From contig NZ_CBXV010000008.1 of assembly GCF_000820845.2 (NCBI RefSeq), positions 1-60,000 on the forward strand: DNA of 60,000 nt, given 5' to 3'. Below the pieces are notes generated by a model. That model searched no databases. It had not been told where the DNA came from and saw only the letters and a program-made list of their open reading frames with translations. Of this stretch, positions 47,997-58,028 are shown one piece after another (position 1 is the first letter of the stretch; each line of letters opens with the position of its first letter). Source of the stretch: Pyrinomonas methylaliphatogenes (GTDB taxonomy: Bacteria > Acidobacteriota > Blastocatellia > Pyrinomonadales > Pyrinomonadaceae). The position numbers and the translations under genes are program-made.

Positions 47997-49808
47997 TCAT
48001 TCATCATCATCGCTTATCTGTTCGATCTGAATCCGCAAGCGCTTCAACTTGACGCGCGCCTCTTCGCAATCGCGCTTGATTTGGCGCACGCGCTCCTCCG
48101 AGATCTTGCGACTCGAGATCAAAACCTCTTCGATCCCTCGCTCTTTGCAGATCGCCCCCAACATGCCGTTTCCACCGAAGACCGGAAGGCCGTGGATCAC
48201 CTTCCCCTTCTTCAACGGATCGTCATCGACGAATCCGATCGGCGCGTAATTGAGTTCGGGGTTGTTGAGTATCTCGCGCAGAAGCAACTCGCCGGCATCG
48301 CCCGCGCCGTAGATCAACACGCGCCTTCCCTGACGCGCGCGCGGCGCCGGCAACAGGCGGCGGAAGAGGCGAAAGGTCAAACGGCTTCCGGCAAGCATCA
48401 AGAAGAGCAGCAGACCGTCGAGCGCAAAGACGGCGCGCGAGAATCCGGCGAAACGATAGACGCCGAGGATCGCCAGCACGCTCGCCACCGAACCGAGGAT
48501 GACGGCCTTGGCGAAAACGACCAGATCATTCAAGCTCGTGTAGCGCCAGATGCCGCGATAGACGCCCATGACGAGAAGAGCGGCCATCTTGACGAAGACG
48601 ATGATCGGCAGCGTCTGCAGAAAGAGGCGCCAAGCGCCGCTTCCCGTAAACGGCCCGAACATCATCGCGTAAGCGCTGTAATAAGCGAGGATGATGAGCA
48701 ACAGATCGAGCAGCACCTCGAAGATGCGCCGCTTGTAAGAGAGATCGACGAGGAAGGCGAAGATGGCGCGTTCGCGCGCCGCCTTGATCTCCTCCTCGTC
48801 GTAAACTTGCACGCGCGCTAAATAGACGCCGAGCAGCGTGAGGATGACCGTAAAACCGAGCGTCACGGCGATGCTCACATCCAGCTTGAGATCGCGCGCA
48901 AGCAAGGCGAGCGTCCCGGACAAGGCGGCGAAACCGTAAAGCATCAGCACCGCGCGCCTTTCCGAAAGACCCAGCGCGACCAAGCGATGTGACGTGTGAT
49001 CGCGCCCGCCCTGCGATGCCGCGCGTCCGAAGAGTTTGCGCACGATGGTCACCAGCGTCGTATCGAAGATCGGGATGAACAGGATCAGGATGGGAACGCC
49101 GAGCACGGCGAACAGACTGCGCGAACGCCCACCGGCAGCGCTCATCAACGCCGCGCTCGCCAGAAAGAAACCGATGAAAAGCGACCCGCAATCGCCCATG
49201 AAGATGGAGGCCGGATTGAAGTTGTAGACGAGGAATCCCAGCAGCACGGCGGCGAAGATCGCCAGCATCAGCGCCTCCGCCTGTTGCCCATTCGCATGAA
49301 AACTGGCCGCGAGGAAGATCGCGGCGATCGCCGCCACCCCAGCCGCCAACCCATCCATGTTATCGAGCAGATTGAGCGCGTTCGTGATCCCGATCAACCA
49401 GAAGATCGTGAGCGCCATGTTGATCGTCGCCGAACCGGTCCAGGGGAGTTGCAATCCATAGTAAACGACGAGCGTCGCGCCCATCACTTGCCCGATCAGC
49501 TTTTGATAGGGCTTGATGTGCAAGAAATCATCAACCAGGCCGACGGCGAACAGAAAGGCGCTCGCCGAGATCACGACCCATCCATAGGTCGTCGGCGGGA
49601 CGAAGAGCGCGTAGGCGATGAGGACGCTCGCGAAGATCGCCACTCCGCCCAGCATCGCCGTCGGCTTCTTGTGCCATCGATCGGCCTTCGGCTGCGCGAC
49701 GATGCCGCGATGGCGCGCGAAAGTCCGTACAGCGAGGGTGGCGGTCAACGCCAAACCGAAAGATATCGCGATCGCCGCGAAGAGATACGTTCCGGGGAAC
49801 ATATCCAT
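47997..49808 (-). CDS. Fusion of WecA/MraY-type phosphoglycosyltransferase with CapD-like N-terminal module
   Basis: A 603-residue polytopic protein. Residues 1-330 resemble polyprenyl-phosphate N-acetylhexosamine-1-phosphate transferases: LVDDFLHIKPYQKLIGQ with the Asp pair, NALNLLDNMDGLAAG, MGDCGSLFIGFFLA and GGRDHTSHRLV with the His motif. Residues about 350-600 resemble the N-terminal part of CapD/PglF/FlaA1 proteins: four membrane helices, then a Rossmann module RRVLIYGAGDAGELLLRE, IGFVDDDPLKKGK and EEVLISSRKISEERV. The C-terminal SDR dehydratase domain of those proteins is missing. So the priming enzyme and the membrane-anchored nucleotide-binding module are joined. It probably starts the glycan on undecaprenyl phosphate. 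Confidence 0.82.
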   Translation of the reverse strand: MDMFPGTYLFAAIAISFGLALTATLAVRTFARHRGIVAQPKADRWHKKPTAMLGGVAIFASVLIAYALFVPPTTYGWVVISASAFLFAVGLVDDFLHIKPYQKLIGQVMGATLVVYYGLQLPWTGSATINMALTIFWLIGITNALNLLDNMDGLAAGVAAIAAIFLAASFHANGQQAEALMLAIFAAVLLGFLVYNFNPASIFMGDCGSLFIGFFLASAALMSAAGGRSRSLFAVLGVPILILFIPIFDTTLVTIVRKLFGRAASQGGRDHTSHRLVALGLSERRAVLMLYGFAALSGTLALLARDLKLDVSIAVTLGFTVILTLLGVYLARVQVYDEEEIKAARERAIFAFLVDLSYKRRIFEVLLDLLLIILAYYSAYAMMFGPFTGSGAWRLFLQTLPIIVFVKMAALLVMGVYRGIWRYTSLNDLVVFAKAVILGSVASVLAILGVYRFAGFSRAVFALDGLLLFLMLAGSRLTFRLFRRLLPAPRARQGRRVLIYGAGDAGELLLREILNNPELNYAPIGFVDDDPLKKGKVIHGLPVFGGNGMLGAICKERGIEEVLISSRKISEERVRQIKRDCEEARVKLKRLRIQIEQISDDDE

Positions 49809-49823
49809 TCCAACTGCCGCACG

Positions 49824-50804
49824 CTAATCGCCGTGCGCGGTTGTCCGTCCAGCATAGAAGTCGATCACCGTCTGCAATATCTCATCCAACGATTTCGTCG
49901 GACGAAAACCGACCAGAGCGTTGATCTTCGAGATGTCGGGCACGCGCCGCGGCATATCCTCAAACCCTTGCTCGTAAGCCTCATCGTATGGCACGAAGAC
50001 GATCTCCGAAGGCGAGCCGGTTAGTTTGCGCACGCGCTCGGCCAGTTCCAAGATCGTCACCTCTTCGTTCGACCCGATGTTGAAGACTTCGCCGACCGCC
50101 TGTGGATGCTCCATCAAACGCATGAGCGCGCCGACGACGTCGCTCACGTGGCAAAAGCAGCGCGATTGACGCCCGTCGCCGTAAACGGTGATGGGGCGCC
50201 CGGCGAGCGCCTGTTTGACGAAGGTCGGGATGACCATGCCGTACTGGCCCGTTTGCCGCGGCCCGACCGTGTTGAAGAGCCGCACGATGATGGTCGGCAA
50301 TCGCTTCTCGCGCCAATAGGCGAGCGCGAGGAACTCATCGATCGCTTTCGAACAGGCATAGCTCCATCGCCCTTTGGTCGTCGCCCCGAGGACCAGACAC
50401 CCATCTTCGCGAAACGGCACGTCGGCGCTCAGGCCGTAGACTTCCGAGGTCGAAGCGATCAGCACCTTCTTCTTCTTCTTGTTCGCCTGGGCGAGCACGA
50501 CCTCCGTCCCGTGCACGTTGGTTTCGATCGTGCGCACGGGACTTTCGACGATGAGACGGACGCCGACGGCGGCGGCGAGATGAAAGACGACATCGCACTG
50601 GTCCACCAGCTCGGCGACTATAGGTGCGTTGTGGACGCTATCGATCGTGTAATGGAAGCGCGGATGGGCCTTCAGATGCTTGATGTTCTCGATGCTGCCC
50701 GTGGACAGATCATCGATGATGTAGACTTCATCTCCGCGTTCGATATAAGCATCGGCAAGGTGCGATCCGATGAACCCTGCTCCTCCTGTGATCAAAACGC
50801 GCAA
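49824..50804 (-). CDS. NAD-dependent epimerase/dehydratase (extended SDR)
   Basis: A 326-residue extended [23 protein letters not shown] binds [23 protein letters not shown] follows, YACSKAIDEFLALAYWR supplies Y-x3-K, and RLFNTVGPRQTGQYGMVIPT is the typical late motif. It resembles 4-epimerases and GDP-mannose- or UDP-sugar-modifying enzymes, so an epimerase or dehydratase of a nucleotide sugar is likely. Substrate cannot be told from motifs alone. It follows the fusion priming enzyme by 15 bases in the same operon. Confidence 0.82.
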   Translation of the reverse strand: MRVLITGGAGFIGSHLADAYIERGDEVYIIDDLSTGSIENIKHLKAHPRFHYTIDSVHNAPIVAELVDQCDVVFHLAAAVGVRLIVESPVRTIETNVHGTEVVLAQANKKKKKVLIASTSEVYGLSADVPFREDGCLVLGATTKGRWSYACSKAIDEFLALAYWREKRLPTIIVRLFNTVGPRQTGQYGMVIPTFVKQALAGRPITVYGDGRQSRCFCHVSDVVGALMRLMEHPQAVGEVFNIGSNEEVTILELAERVRKLTGSPSEIVFVPYDEAYEQGFEDMPRRVPDISKINALVGFRPTKSLDEILQTVIDFYAGRTTAHGD

Positions 50805-50830
50805 AGCTCAATGCTCCTTTCAGCGGAAGT

Positions 50831-52123
50831 TCATGCGCGCCGTTCTTCCCGCGCGCAAGCCGCGCTTCGCTCCTCCGCCAGCAACTCGGCGTAAAGGCGC
50901 GCGACATCGGCCAGAAGCCTGTCGAGCGAGTGGGCGCGTTCGACGAACAGGCGCGCGCGATATCCCAACTCGCGCCTCAACGCCGCGTCCTCGATCAGCC
51001 GATCGAGCGCGAGGCTGAAGCCCTGCTCGTCATCCGGTCGAACGAGCACGCCACGCTCGCATATCTTGTATCCCTCTTCGCCAAGTTGCAAGTCGCGCGC
51101 CGTCCCGAGGAGATCGCCTACGCCGCCGACCTCGGTGGCGACGACCGCCCGCTCGCACGCCATCGCCTCGATGAGCGTCAACGGCGTCCCCTCGTTGCGC
51201 GAAGTCAAAGCGACGATATCGAGTGCCGCGTAGAAATTCTCCGGATCGTTGCGCGTGCCCGTGAAATGGACCGCCGGACCGATGCCGAGCGCACGCGCCT
51301 CATCCTCAAGATCGCGCCGTAGATGCCCATCGCCGATGATGATGAACCTCACGTCGCTCCGCCGCTCGCCGCGACACAAGGCCAAATAGCGCGCCGCCGC
51401 GCGAAGGAAAAGGCGATGATTTTTTATCTCGGTCAAACGCCCCACGATGCCGACGAGCAGAGCGTCTGCCGCCGCCCCGCTTCTTAATAGCAACTCGCGT
51501 CGCGCCCCTTCACGTCGCGCGCTCCAATCGGCGAAGGCGCCGAGATCCAATCCGAGCGGAATGATGGCGAACTGTTCGGCACGCCCGACGCCAAAACGCT
51601 CGTGTATCTCACGACGCTGCTGCGGACTGATGACGATGATCCGATCCGTCGCCCAACGGGCCAGCGCGCGCTCGATCGCGAGAAAAAGGCGCGTCTTCGC
51701 TGGACCGTAATAGCTATGGAAGATGTGCCCGTGATAGGTGTGGACGAACCGGCAACGACGCGGCCTTCCGATCAACGCGGATGGCGTCAAGTACCGATAG
51801 AGCAGACCGGCAACGCGCCCCACCGTTCCCGCCTTGGCCGTATGCGTGTGCACGATATCAGGCCGCACGCGACACAGCAGGCGATAGAGCTTCCAGATCG
51901 AGATGAGATCTTTCGGCGAGATCTCGCGACTCATCTCCGGAATGCGGACCGGCTCGACGCCGAGCGCGCGCGCAAATTCGCTCATATCATCTTCGCCGGG
52001 CGGCACCGTTCCGCAAACGAGCGTCGAATCGTACCCGTACCTCCCCAGTCCAGCCGTCAACCACGCGACGTGACGCGCCGGCCCACCCACGTTCAATCGA
52101 GCGATGACGCGAACGATCTTCAT
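50831..52123 (-). CDS. Glycosyltransferase family 4
   Basis: A 430-residue GT4 enzyme. KIVRVIARLNVGGPARHVAW is the classic N-terminus with the acceptor loop, RPDIVHTHTAKAGTVGRVAG is the conserved His-Thr-His region, and IIVISPQQRREIHERFGVG precedes the hinge. The donor domain has LLVGIVGRLTEIKNHRLFLR and LTSRNEGTPLTLIEAMACER with both Glu. It lies at the end of the nucleotide-sugar block and 26 bases from the epimerase stop-to-start. A common role is to add the first or second sugar after priming. Confidence 0.86.
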   Translation of the reverse strand: MKIVRVIARLNVGGPARHVAWLTAGLGRYGYDSTLVCGTVPPGEDDMSEFARALGVEPVRIPEMSREISPKDLISIWKLYRLLCRVRPDIVHTHTAKAGTVGRVAGLLYRYLTPSALIGRPRRCRFVHTYHGHIFHSYYGPAKTRLFLAIERALARWATDRIIVISPQQRREIHERFGVGRAEQFAIIPLGLDLGAFADWSARREGARRELLLRSGAAADALLVGIVGRLTEIKNHRLFLRAAARYLALCRGERRSDVRFIIIGDGHLRRDLEDEARALGIGPAVHFTGTRNDPENFYAALDIVALTSRNEGTPLTLIEAMACERAVVATEVGGVGDLLGTARDLQLGEEGYKICERGVLVRPDDEQGFSLALDRLIEDAALRRELGYRARLFVERAHSLDRLLADVARLYAELLAEERSAACAREERRA

Positions 52124-52147
52124 TGGATCTTCGATGAAGACCGGGCG

Positions 52148-52348
52148 TCAAAGCACCGGCCCTTCCGTTTCCGGGGATGGCTTTTCGGGAAGATCCTCCG
52201 ATGGAACCTCCTCGACATCCTCGAGTTCGGGCACTGTCTGCGTCGCGCCCCACTCATGCCCTCGTTCGCGCTTTACTCCCGTATCGCCTGCCACATCTTC
52301 AGCCGGTTTCGGATCCTTCTCCTCTCTCATCCCCTCGCCCCCCAACAC
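52148..52348 (-). CDS. Small acidic hypothetical protein
   Basis: A 66-residue frame (MLGGEGMREEKDPKPAEDVA...) rich in Glu, Pro and Asp with no motif, membrane helix or recognised homologue. It fits between the pgpA-like gene and the GT4 gene on the same strand. It could be a real small protein or a chance frame. The composition is low-complexity. Confidence 0.3.
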   Translation of the reverse strand: MLGGEGMREEKDPKPAEDVAGDTGVKRERGHEWGATQTVPELEDVEEVPSEDLPEKPSPETEGPVL

Positions 52349-52358
52349 AGAAGATCGT

Positions 52359-52919
52359 TCACCACAGATGCCAGAAGGGAAGCGCCCAGAGCGCCGCTCC
52401 CGCGTAAAGGCCCGCGATCAGATCGTCCGCCATGATTCCTGTGCCTGACGCTAGACGTTCGACGCGCCGTATCGGATAGGGCTTCCACGTGTCGAAGAGG
52501 CGGAACAGAATGAATCCGGCTAGCGCCATCCGCCAATCAACCGCTCGCGCCGCGAAAAGGAAGACGACGAGCTGGCCCACGACCTCATCGATCACGACCG
52601 GTCCGGGATCCTTTCGCTTGAGGATCGCTTCGGTTTGCGTCGCCGCCCATCTACCGACGAAAGCCAAGACGATGATGAGCGACACAAGGATGACTCGCGC
52701 CACCTTAGCGCCACATGCCACCTCAGAAGCCTGCACGGCGAAGTAGAGCGCAACCCCGAGAGCCGATCCCCATGTCCCTGGCGCGAGTGGAATGAATCCG
52801 ACGCCGCAACTTGCGATCGCCAGCGCGACCGCGTCGCGCGGCCCACGCCAGCTCATTGCGCGTTCGCCATCCTCGGCGCCTCGCGCAAACGACACATCGC
52901 TCGTCTCTTCGACCTTCAT
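52359..52919 (-). CDS. pgpA: Phosphatidylglycerophosphatase A
   Basis: A PgpA-family membrane phosphatase of about 186 residues from the ATG at 52919 (MKVEETSDVS), preceded by GAGAAG. Marks: FIPLAPGTWGSALGVALYF (motif APGTxGS), VIDEVVGQLVVFLFAA (the D-E-x2-G active-site region), LFRLFDTWKPYPIRRVER and GTGIMADDLIAGLYA. It removes the phosphate from phosphatidylglycerol-phosphate to make phosphatidylglycerol at the inner membrane. It is four bases from the rimO stop, so likely in one transcript with it. The N-terminal 30 residues before the fold are polar and acidic. Confidence 0.88.
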   Translation of the reverse strand: MKVEETSDVSFARGAEDGERAMSWRGPRDAVALAIASCGVGFIPLAPGTWGSALGVALYFAVQASEVACGAKVARVILVSLIIVLAFVGRWAATQTEAILKRKDPGPVVIDEVVGQLVVFLFAARAVDWRMALAGFILFRLFDTWKPYPIRRVERLASGTGIMADDLIAGLYAGAALWALPFWHLW

Positions 52920-52952
52920 AGCTTCTCGAACTTTCGAACCCTGGCACACGTG

Positions 52953-54296
52953 TTAGACGATGCGACCGACCAGATCATGCGGGTGCGCATCGGTGATCTC
53001 TACGGTGACGAACTCGCCCGGCTGCGGTCTGCACCCATCGGGCGCTTCGTTGATCAGCACGCACCCATCTATCTCCGGCGCTTGCGTCTCCATCCTCCCT
53101 TGCCACAGAAGATCCGTCTCCGATGATCTTCCCTCGAAAAGGACGCGGACGGTCGAGCCGATGCGCGCGCGATTCTTTCGCAGCGAGATGCGCGCTTGCT
53201 CGCGCATCAGACGCGCTCTTCTTCGCTTCGCAACGCGCGCGGCGACCTTGTCAGGTAGTGAGTAAGCCGGCGTGCCTTCCTCATCAGAGTAGGTGAAGAC
53301 GCCGACGCGATCGAATTCGACGCTTCTGACGAAATCGAGCAGTTCGGCGAAGTCCTCCTCCGTTTCACCCGGAAAGCCGGTGATGAAAGTCGTGCGGATG
53401 GCGATGCCGGGGACGCGCCGCCGCACGCGCTCGATCAATCGCTCGAGGCTGCGGCGCGTCCCACCGCGCCGCATCAGTTTCAAGATGCGCGCCGAAGCGT
53501 GCTGCAAAGGCAGGTCCAAATATTTGACCGCTTTCGGCTCCTCGGCCATCACGTCAAGGAAAAGATCGCTGATGTGCGTCGGGTAGGCGTACATCACGCG
53601 CACCCACTCGACCCCATCGAGCCGCGCGAGCGCACGCAGTAACTGGGCCAGTCCATCCTTCATTCCCAGATCCTCGCCGTAACGCGATGAGTCCTGAGCG
53701 ACGAGGATCAGCTCTTTGACGCCGCGCGCGATGAGCTGTTCCGCCTCGCGCAAAACTGAGCCGAAGCGGCGGCTGCGAAATCGACCGCGCATCCGCGGAA
53801 TGGCGCAGAAAGCGCACGGTCGATCACATCCTTCGGCGATCTTGATGTAAGCGAAATGCTTCGGCGTGGCAAGCAAGCGCGGCGTCTCATCATCGTAGAG
53901 ATAAGAGATCTCGCCCATCGGCAGAACCGGCAAGGCGCGCGAATTCGCCCGCTCATCGCAAACGGCGATGATATCGCGCACTTGATCCGTCCCGATGAAG
54001 GCATCCACTTCGGGCAATTCGGCAGCGAGCTCAGCGCGATAGCGCTCGACCAAACAGCCCGCGACGATGACGCGACGACAAACCCCTTGCTCCTTCAAGC
54101 GAATCGCTTCCAAAATGGCCTCGATGGACTCCCTCTTCGCCTCTTCGATGAAACCGCAAGTGTTGACGACAAGGGTCTCCGCCTGCGCCGCTTCGTTCGT
54201 GATCTGGTAACCAGCCGCGCTGAGCTGGCCCATCATCACTTCGCTATCGACCAAGTTCTTCGGACAGCCTAAGCTGATAAATCCGACCTTCTTCAT
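52953..54296 (-). CDS. rimO: Ribosomal protein S12 methylthiotransferase RimO
   Basis: A 447-residue radical-SAM methylthiotransferase. KKVGFISLGCPKNLVDSEVM is the hallmark UPF0004 N-terminus with the first cluster Cys, and NTCGFIEEAKRES and VAGCLVERY supply the other two. The radical-SAM cluster is EGCDRPCAFCAIPRMRGRF (C-x3-C-x2-C). A C-terminal TRAM domain (about 385-447: GSTVRVLFEGRSSETD) binds RNA or protein. It modifies Asp of ribosomal protein S12. Length and motifs are normal. The stop lies within four bases of the transglutaminase-like gene's unit, in a compact housekeeping block. Confidence 0.93.
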   Translation of the reverse strand: MKKVGFISLGCPKNLVDSEVMMGQLSAAGYQITNEAAQAETLVVNTCGFIEEAKRESIEAILEAIRLKEQGVCRRVIVAGCLVERYRAELAAELPEVDAFIGTDQVRDIIAVCDERANSRALPVLPMGEISYLYDDETPRLLATPKHFAYIKIAEGCDRPCAFCAIPRMRGRFRSRRFGSVLREAEQLIARGVKELILVAQDSSRYGEDLGMKDGLAQLLRALARLDGVEWVRVMYAYPTHISDLFLDVMAEEPKAVKYLDLPLQHASARILKLMRRGGTRRSLERLIERVRRRVPGIAIRTTFITGFPGETEEDFAELLDFVRSVEFDRVGVFTYSDEEGTPAYSLPDKVAARVAKRRRARLMREQARISLRKNRARIGSTVRVLFEGRSSETDLLWQGRMETQAPEIDGCVLINEAPDGCRPQPGEFVTVEITDAHPHDLVGRIV

Positions 54297-54300
54297 TCGA

Positions 54301-56484
54301 TCACCTCAAATCGCGCCTCGCCGCGATGATGCTCAAACCTTTACCCACAACCAACTCCTCTTCGAGCCTTCGAAGCCAGTTTTCGACCTGCGCCTCCTCT
54401 TCCGCGCTCAGACCGCGCCCGCCATAACGCACGCGATTGTAGGCTCGCGTGAGCATGACCGCTTCCGGCATCCCGATTTCGGCGGCAAACTCGAGCGGCG
54501 TCTGATGCGGCGTGCGTTTATAACCGCGCTGCGCCAAGATTTTCGTCATGCGATCGTAGAAGTCGATCGTCGTCCGTTCGCCGCGACGCGCCTTCCACCA
54601 TCTCGCGATCCGCAACAGGCCTCGCCCTTTGAAAGCCGCCAGAGCGATAAACATCAACAAGACTACCATCCACAACGCGCGCCGCGCCTGCGCATCGGTC
54701 CTCATTCGACGCAGAACCTCATCGCCCCACGCCGCCAGATCGTCGCGCCCGTTGCGAAGCTTCCTGTTTAGGACGCGCGCCAATTGGCGTTGCTCCTGCT
54801 GATCATAACCGATGACATATTGCCACCAGAGCAGGTCCAACGCCTCCGCGTATTTCCGCAGATCGCTCGACCAACTGCCGCTCGGCGCCCCATCTTGAAA
54901 AGGGACGAAAGGCGTCGGATCGAAACTGGCCCAGAAGTTGGCCGTCGGGAAATAGACCTCGACCCACGAGTGCGCATCGCGCTGGCGGACGACGTAGACA
55001 TCCGCCGCGTCGTTATACTCGCCCCTCTTGAAGCCGTTGACGACGCGAGCGGCGATCCCTTGTGTTCGTAACATGATGGTCATCGCCGACGAGAAATACT
55101 CGCAGTGTCCGGCGCGCACGCGGAAGAGGAAATCGGCGAGCGGATCCGGCCCGCTCGCCCTCATCTCCAACGAGTAACGGTAATTCGTCTGCAAATAGCT
55201 CTCGATCGCGCGCGCCGCATCATAAACGTTTTGAGCGCCCGCTTGCTTTATCACCGTACGCGCCAAAGCCGCAATGCGCGGGTCGAGATTGGCTGGAAGC
55301 TGTAAATACCGCGCATAGCCGGCGGGATAGTCGAGCGCGCCGAGCTTGTCCGCGCGTAAGGTTTGCGCGTCCGGTTCTTCCACATCCGAATAGACGCGGT
55401 AGGTAAGGCGTTCGAACGGATGGGCCAAACTCGACAGCCCGCCTTCGGCATCGACGCGCACAAAAGGCAAAGCCCCTTGGACGGCCACCACCCGCGGCGC
55501 GGCGAAGAGCACCGAGGTATCGATCGGCTCTAAGAAGAACGTCTCCGTCGTCAATTGATGTAACGACTCGACCGTCCCCAACTGGAAGAGATTGCGCTCG
55601 CTCCCACGCACAATGAGCGCCGCGGTCGAAGAACGAGTCCAATCGGTGCCATCGAATCGGTCCAGTGCCACGCCGCGCCAGCGCAGCGGCGTAAGGCGTT
55701 GCCCACCCCCCTCTACCCTGACGCGCATGACGATGCGATCGCTCTGCTGTAGTCGCCCTATATCGCCGAGCCGCATCCCCTCGGCGAAACCGACGAACCC
55801 GGCAATCCCACCTCCCGCACGCGCGAACGCGCCCGCTTCAAAGCGCGGAACGAAGAAGAAGATGGGCAACGCCAACGCGAAGATCAGAACCGATAGGGCA
55901 GAGGCGACCGCCAGTAGACTCCAACCGTTGACGCCCCCCAGTAAGCGCCCTCCCCTCCGATCCATTCGATAGAGTAACTCTGTGCCATCACGCCAACCGC
56001 GCCGCTTTGCGCTTCCGAGTTCGAAACAGATGGCCGCCATCAACGCCGCTAGGATGTAAAGGCAGAAGATGGCGAGAAAGGCAGGGCGCGTCGTCAACCC
56101 GGCGGCGAGGAAAACCTCGAAGAACGAGATGAGATAGAGGAAGATCCAATCCCGATTCCGTTTCTTCTGCAGGAGCCTGATCGCCGAGAGAGAGAGCAGA
56201 AGGTGAACCAATACTCTCATCCCAGCCGCTCGCTCGTCGCCCTCGACGATGGCCATCTGCTGCCGCCAATCGAGATAGAGGAGAGGGAGGACGATGAGGA
56301 GCAACAATAGCCCCATGCGCTCGGAGAGCTGCCAGCGGCGCCCCTCGAAAGATATGGCGATGCCGAGAAGGGCCATGAAGATCAAGCTCAATTCCCATCC
56401 GATGGCCCCGGATAGAAGCAAAGCGACGCTTCCCAAAAGGACCATCGCATAGGATGAGATTTTAAACGGCCTCTCGAGCATCAA
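54301..56484 (-). CDS. Transglutaminase-like membrane protein (TgpA type)
   Basis: A 727-residue protein: about seven membrane helices at the N-terminus (VALLLSGAIGWELSL, LFYLISFFEVFLAAG and others), then a periplasmic transglutaminase core AGHCEYFSSAMTIMLRTQGI with the catalytic Cys and DAHSWVEVYFPTANFWASFD with the His and Asp. A C-terminal membrane helix (ALWMVVLLMFIALAAF) and a DUF4129-like cytosolic tail follow (YDRMTKILAQRGYKRT). It matches the TgpA family, whose role in envelope maturation is only partly known. It overlaps no neighbour and lies just upstream, on the same strand, of rimO. Confidence 0.85.
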   Translation of the reverse strand: MMLERPFKISSYAMVLLGSVALLLSGAIGWELSLIFMALLGIAISFEGRRWQLSERMGLLLLLIVLPLLYLDWRQQMAIVEGDERAAGMRVLVHLLLSLSAIRLLQKKRNRDWIFLYLISFFEVFLAAGLTTRPAFLAIFCLYILAALMAAICFELGSAKRRGWRDGTELLYRMDRRGGRLLGGVNGWSLLAVASALSVLIFALALPIFFFVPRFEAGAFARAGGGIAGFVGFAEGMRLGDIGRLQQSDRIVMRVRVEGGGQRLTPLRWRGVALDRFDGTDWTRSSTAALIVRGSERNLFQLGTVESLHQLTTETFFLEPIDTSVLFAAPRVVAVQGALPFVRVDAEGGLSSLAHPFERLTYRVYSDVEEPDAQTLRADKLGALDYPAGYARYLQLPANLDPRIAALARTVIKQAGAQNVYDAARAIESYLQTNYRYSLEMRASGPDPLADFLFRVRAGHCEYFSSAMTIMLRTQGIAARVVNGFKRGEYNDAADVYVVRQRDAHSWVEVYFPTANFWASFDPTPFVPFQDGAPSGSWSSDLRKYAEALDLLWWQYVIGYDQQEQRQLARVLNRKLRNGRDDLAAWGDEVLRRMRTDAQARRALWMVVLLMFIALAAFKGRGLLRIARWWKARRGERTTIDFYDRMTKILAQRGYKRTPHQTPLEFAAEIGMPEAVMLTRAYNRVRYGGRGLSAEEEAQVENWLRRLEEELVVGKGLSIIAARRDLR

Positions 56485-56619
56485 GCGCCTCTTATCGGCG
56501 AATTTACGAGGAGTATAATCAGCGAATCGTGCCAGACAAAATTGACGCCATCGCGAATAGGGCGCACCTTTAGGGCAAGCAGCCTCGAGTTAGTCTCCGA
56601 GGAGATCCGCTCTGTCGCT

Positions 56620-56659
56620 AAAAACGACGAAAGCCTACGCCGCGAAGCGTAGGCTTTCG
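56620..56659 (-). terminator. Rho-independent terminator after 5S rRNA
   Basis: CGAAAGCCTACGC (56628-56640) and GCGTAGGCTTTCG (56647-56659) are perfect 13-base complements around a six-base loop. Read on the minus strand the hairpin ends in a short U-run (UCGUUUUUAG), immediately downstream of the 5S gene. Confidence 0.85.
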
Positions 56660-56666
56660 ATTCAAG

Positions 56667-56784
<118 letters not shown>

Positions 56785-56872
56785 GAACTTTTCAAATCTC
56801 GTTTGAAGCCCTTTGAGAATCGAATAGCGCGCAATTCTAGCCGTAGCGCGGCATTGCTAGCGAGTAAATTCG

Positions 56873-57311
<439 letters not shown>

Positions 57312-57350
57312 CACCATGCCTCCAGTTACCTGAAGGGGCAGACTATATCT

Positions 57351-58022
57351 TCACCCCAACTCAAGGTCGGGGGCGCGGCGTCTTGACTCCATACCGGAGT
57401 CCTCGGGCAACTCGCCCTCAGTCGTTACGGGGTCAAGAGGAGTTTTGTACTTCATGCTCTCGATGACATGCTCGCCGATGATGGCATGCAACCGAGCAGT
57501 TTCTGACCGAGGGAAATACAGGCAAGGGTGACCCCTTTTGTAAATCAGCTTTGGTTCTACGCCGAAGTTCAGGCCAAGAGCTTTACATAACCTCGATAGC
57601 TCTTCCTCTGTGTAGTTCGGCAAATAGATGAAAGCGACCTTATCTCGCGCATAGTAATGCCCGTCATCCATGTACCAAACCGCCAGAGAGAGCGGCGATC
57701 TGAGCAGTTTTTCGATCTGCTCTGGCACCCGCTTTCTGCCCGCTTCGTCGTAGAAGTATCGCCTGTATTTTCCCAACGTCGGACTCGAGTGCGATTGGCA
57801 GCGATAGTACACGTAAGTTTTGTTGAATCTCGGATTGAAACGCTCGATTCGCTTTGGCTGATCTTGCATCAGGTTCTTCAGCTCTTCGTACTTCCAGAAG
57901 ATGTAATCCTTCTGTTTTTCCGAGTGCTCCAATCGGAGCCGAGCGCTTCTTCTCCCTGTGCGCTGCAGCCAAGCGTCCCCGAGAATCGTTCCAATCAGGA
58001 TCTCACGCTGCCTTTTTAACAC
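57351..58022 (-). CDS. I-SceI-like LAGLIDADG homing endonuclease
   Basis: A two-motif single-chain LAGLIDADG protein of about 223 residues. Motif 1 is ILIGTILGDAWLQ (residues about 8-20, catalytic Asp 16); motif 2 is LAVWYMDDGHYY (about 113-124, second Asp at 120). It parallels yeast I-SceI along its length: GLILGDAYI vs GTILGDAWL, MSLAYWFMDDG vs LSLAVWYMDDG, then similar EEV/EEL...LGLNF-type and YKLP/YKTP segments. It should make a double-strand break in an intronless 23S gene around GGGGATAACAGGCTGAT. The GTG at 58022 is preferred: AGAGGAG lies six bases upstream. Open-frame sequence continues to a TTG at 58130, but that part is P2-P4 of the intron core. The 3' end of the gene overlaps P7, P3' and P8. 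Confidence 0.88.
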   Translation of the reverse strand: MLKRQREILIGTILGDAWLQRTGRRSARLRLEHSEKQKDYIFWKYEELKNLMQDQPKRIERFNPRFNKTYVYYRCQSHSSPTLGKYRRYFYDEAGRKRVPEQIEKLLRSPLSLAVWYMDDGHYYARDKVAFIYLPNYTEEELSRLCKALGLNFGVEPKLIYKRGHPCLYFPRSETARLHAIIGEHVIESMKYKTPLDPVTTEGELPEDSGMESRRRAPDLELG

Positions 58023-58028
58023 TTGGTG

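Noticed and set aside
48996-50024. 342-codon frame on the plus strand over the fusion and epimerase genes
   Set aside because: Highly charged, motif-free and antisense to two well-supported genes.
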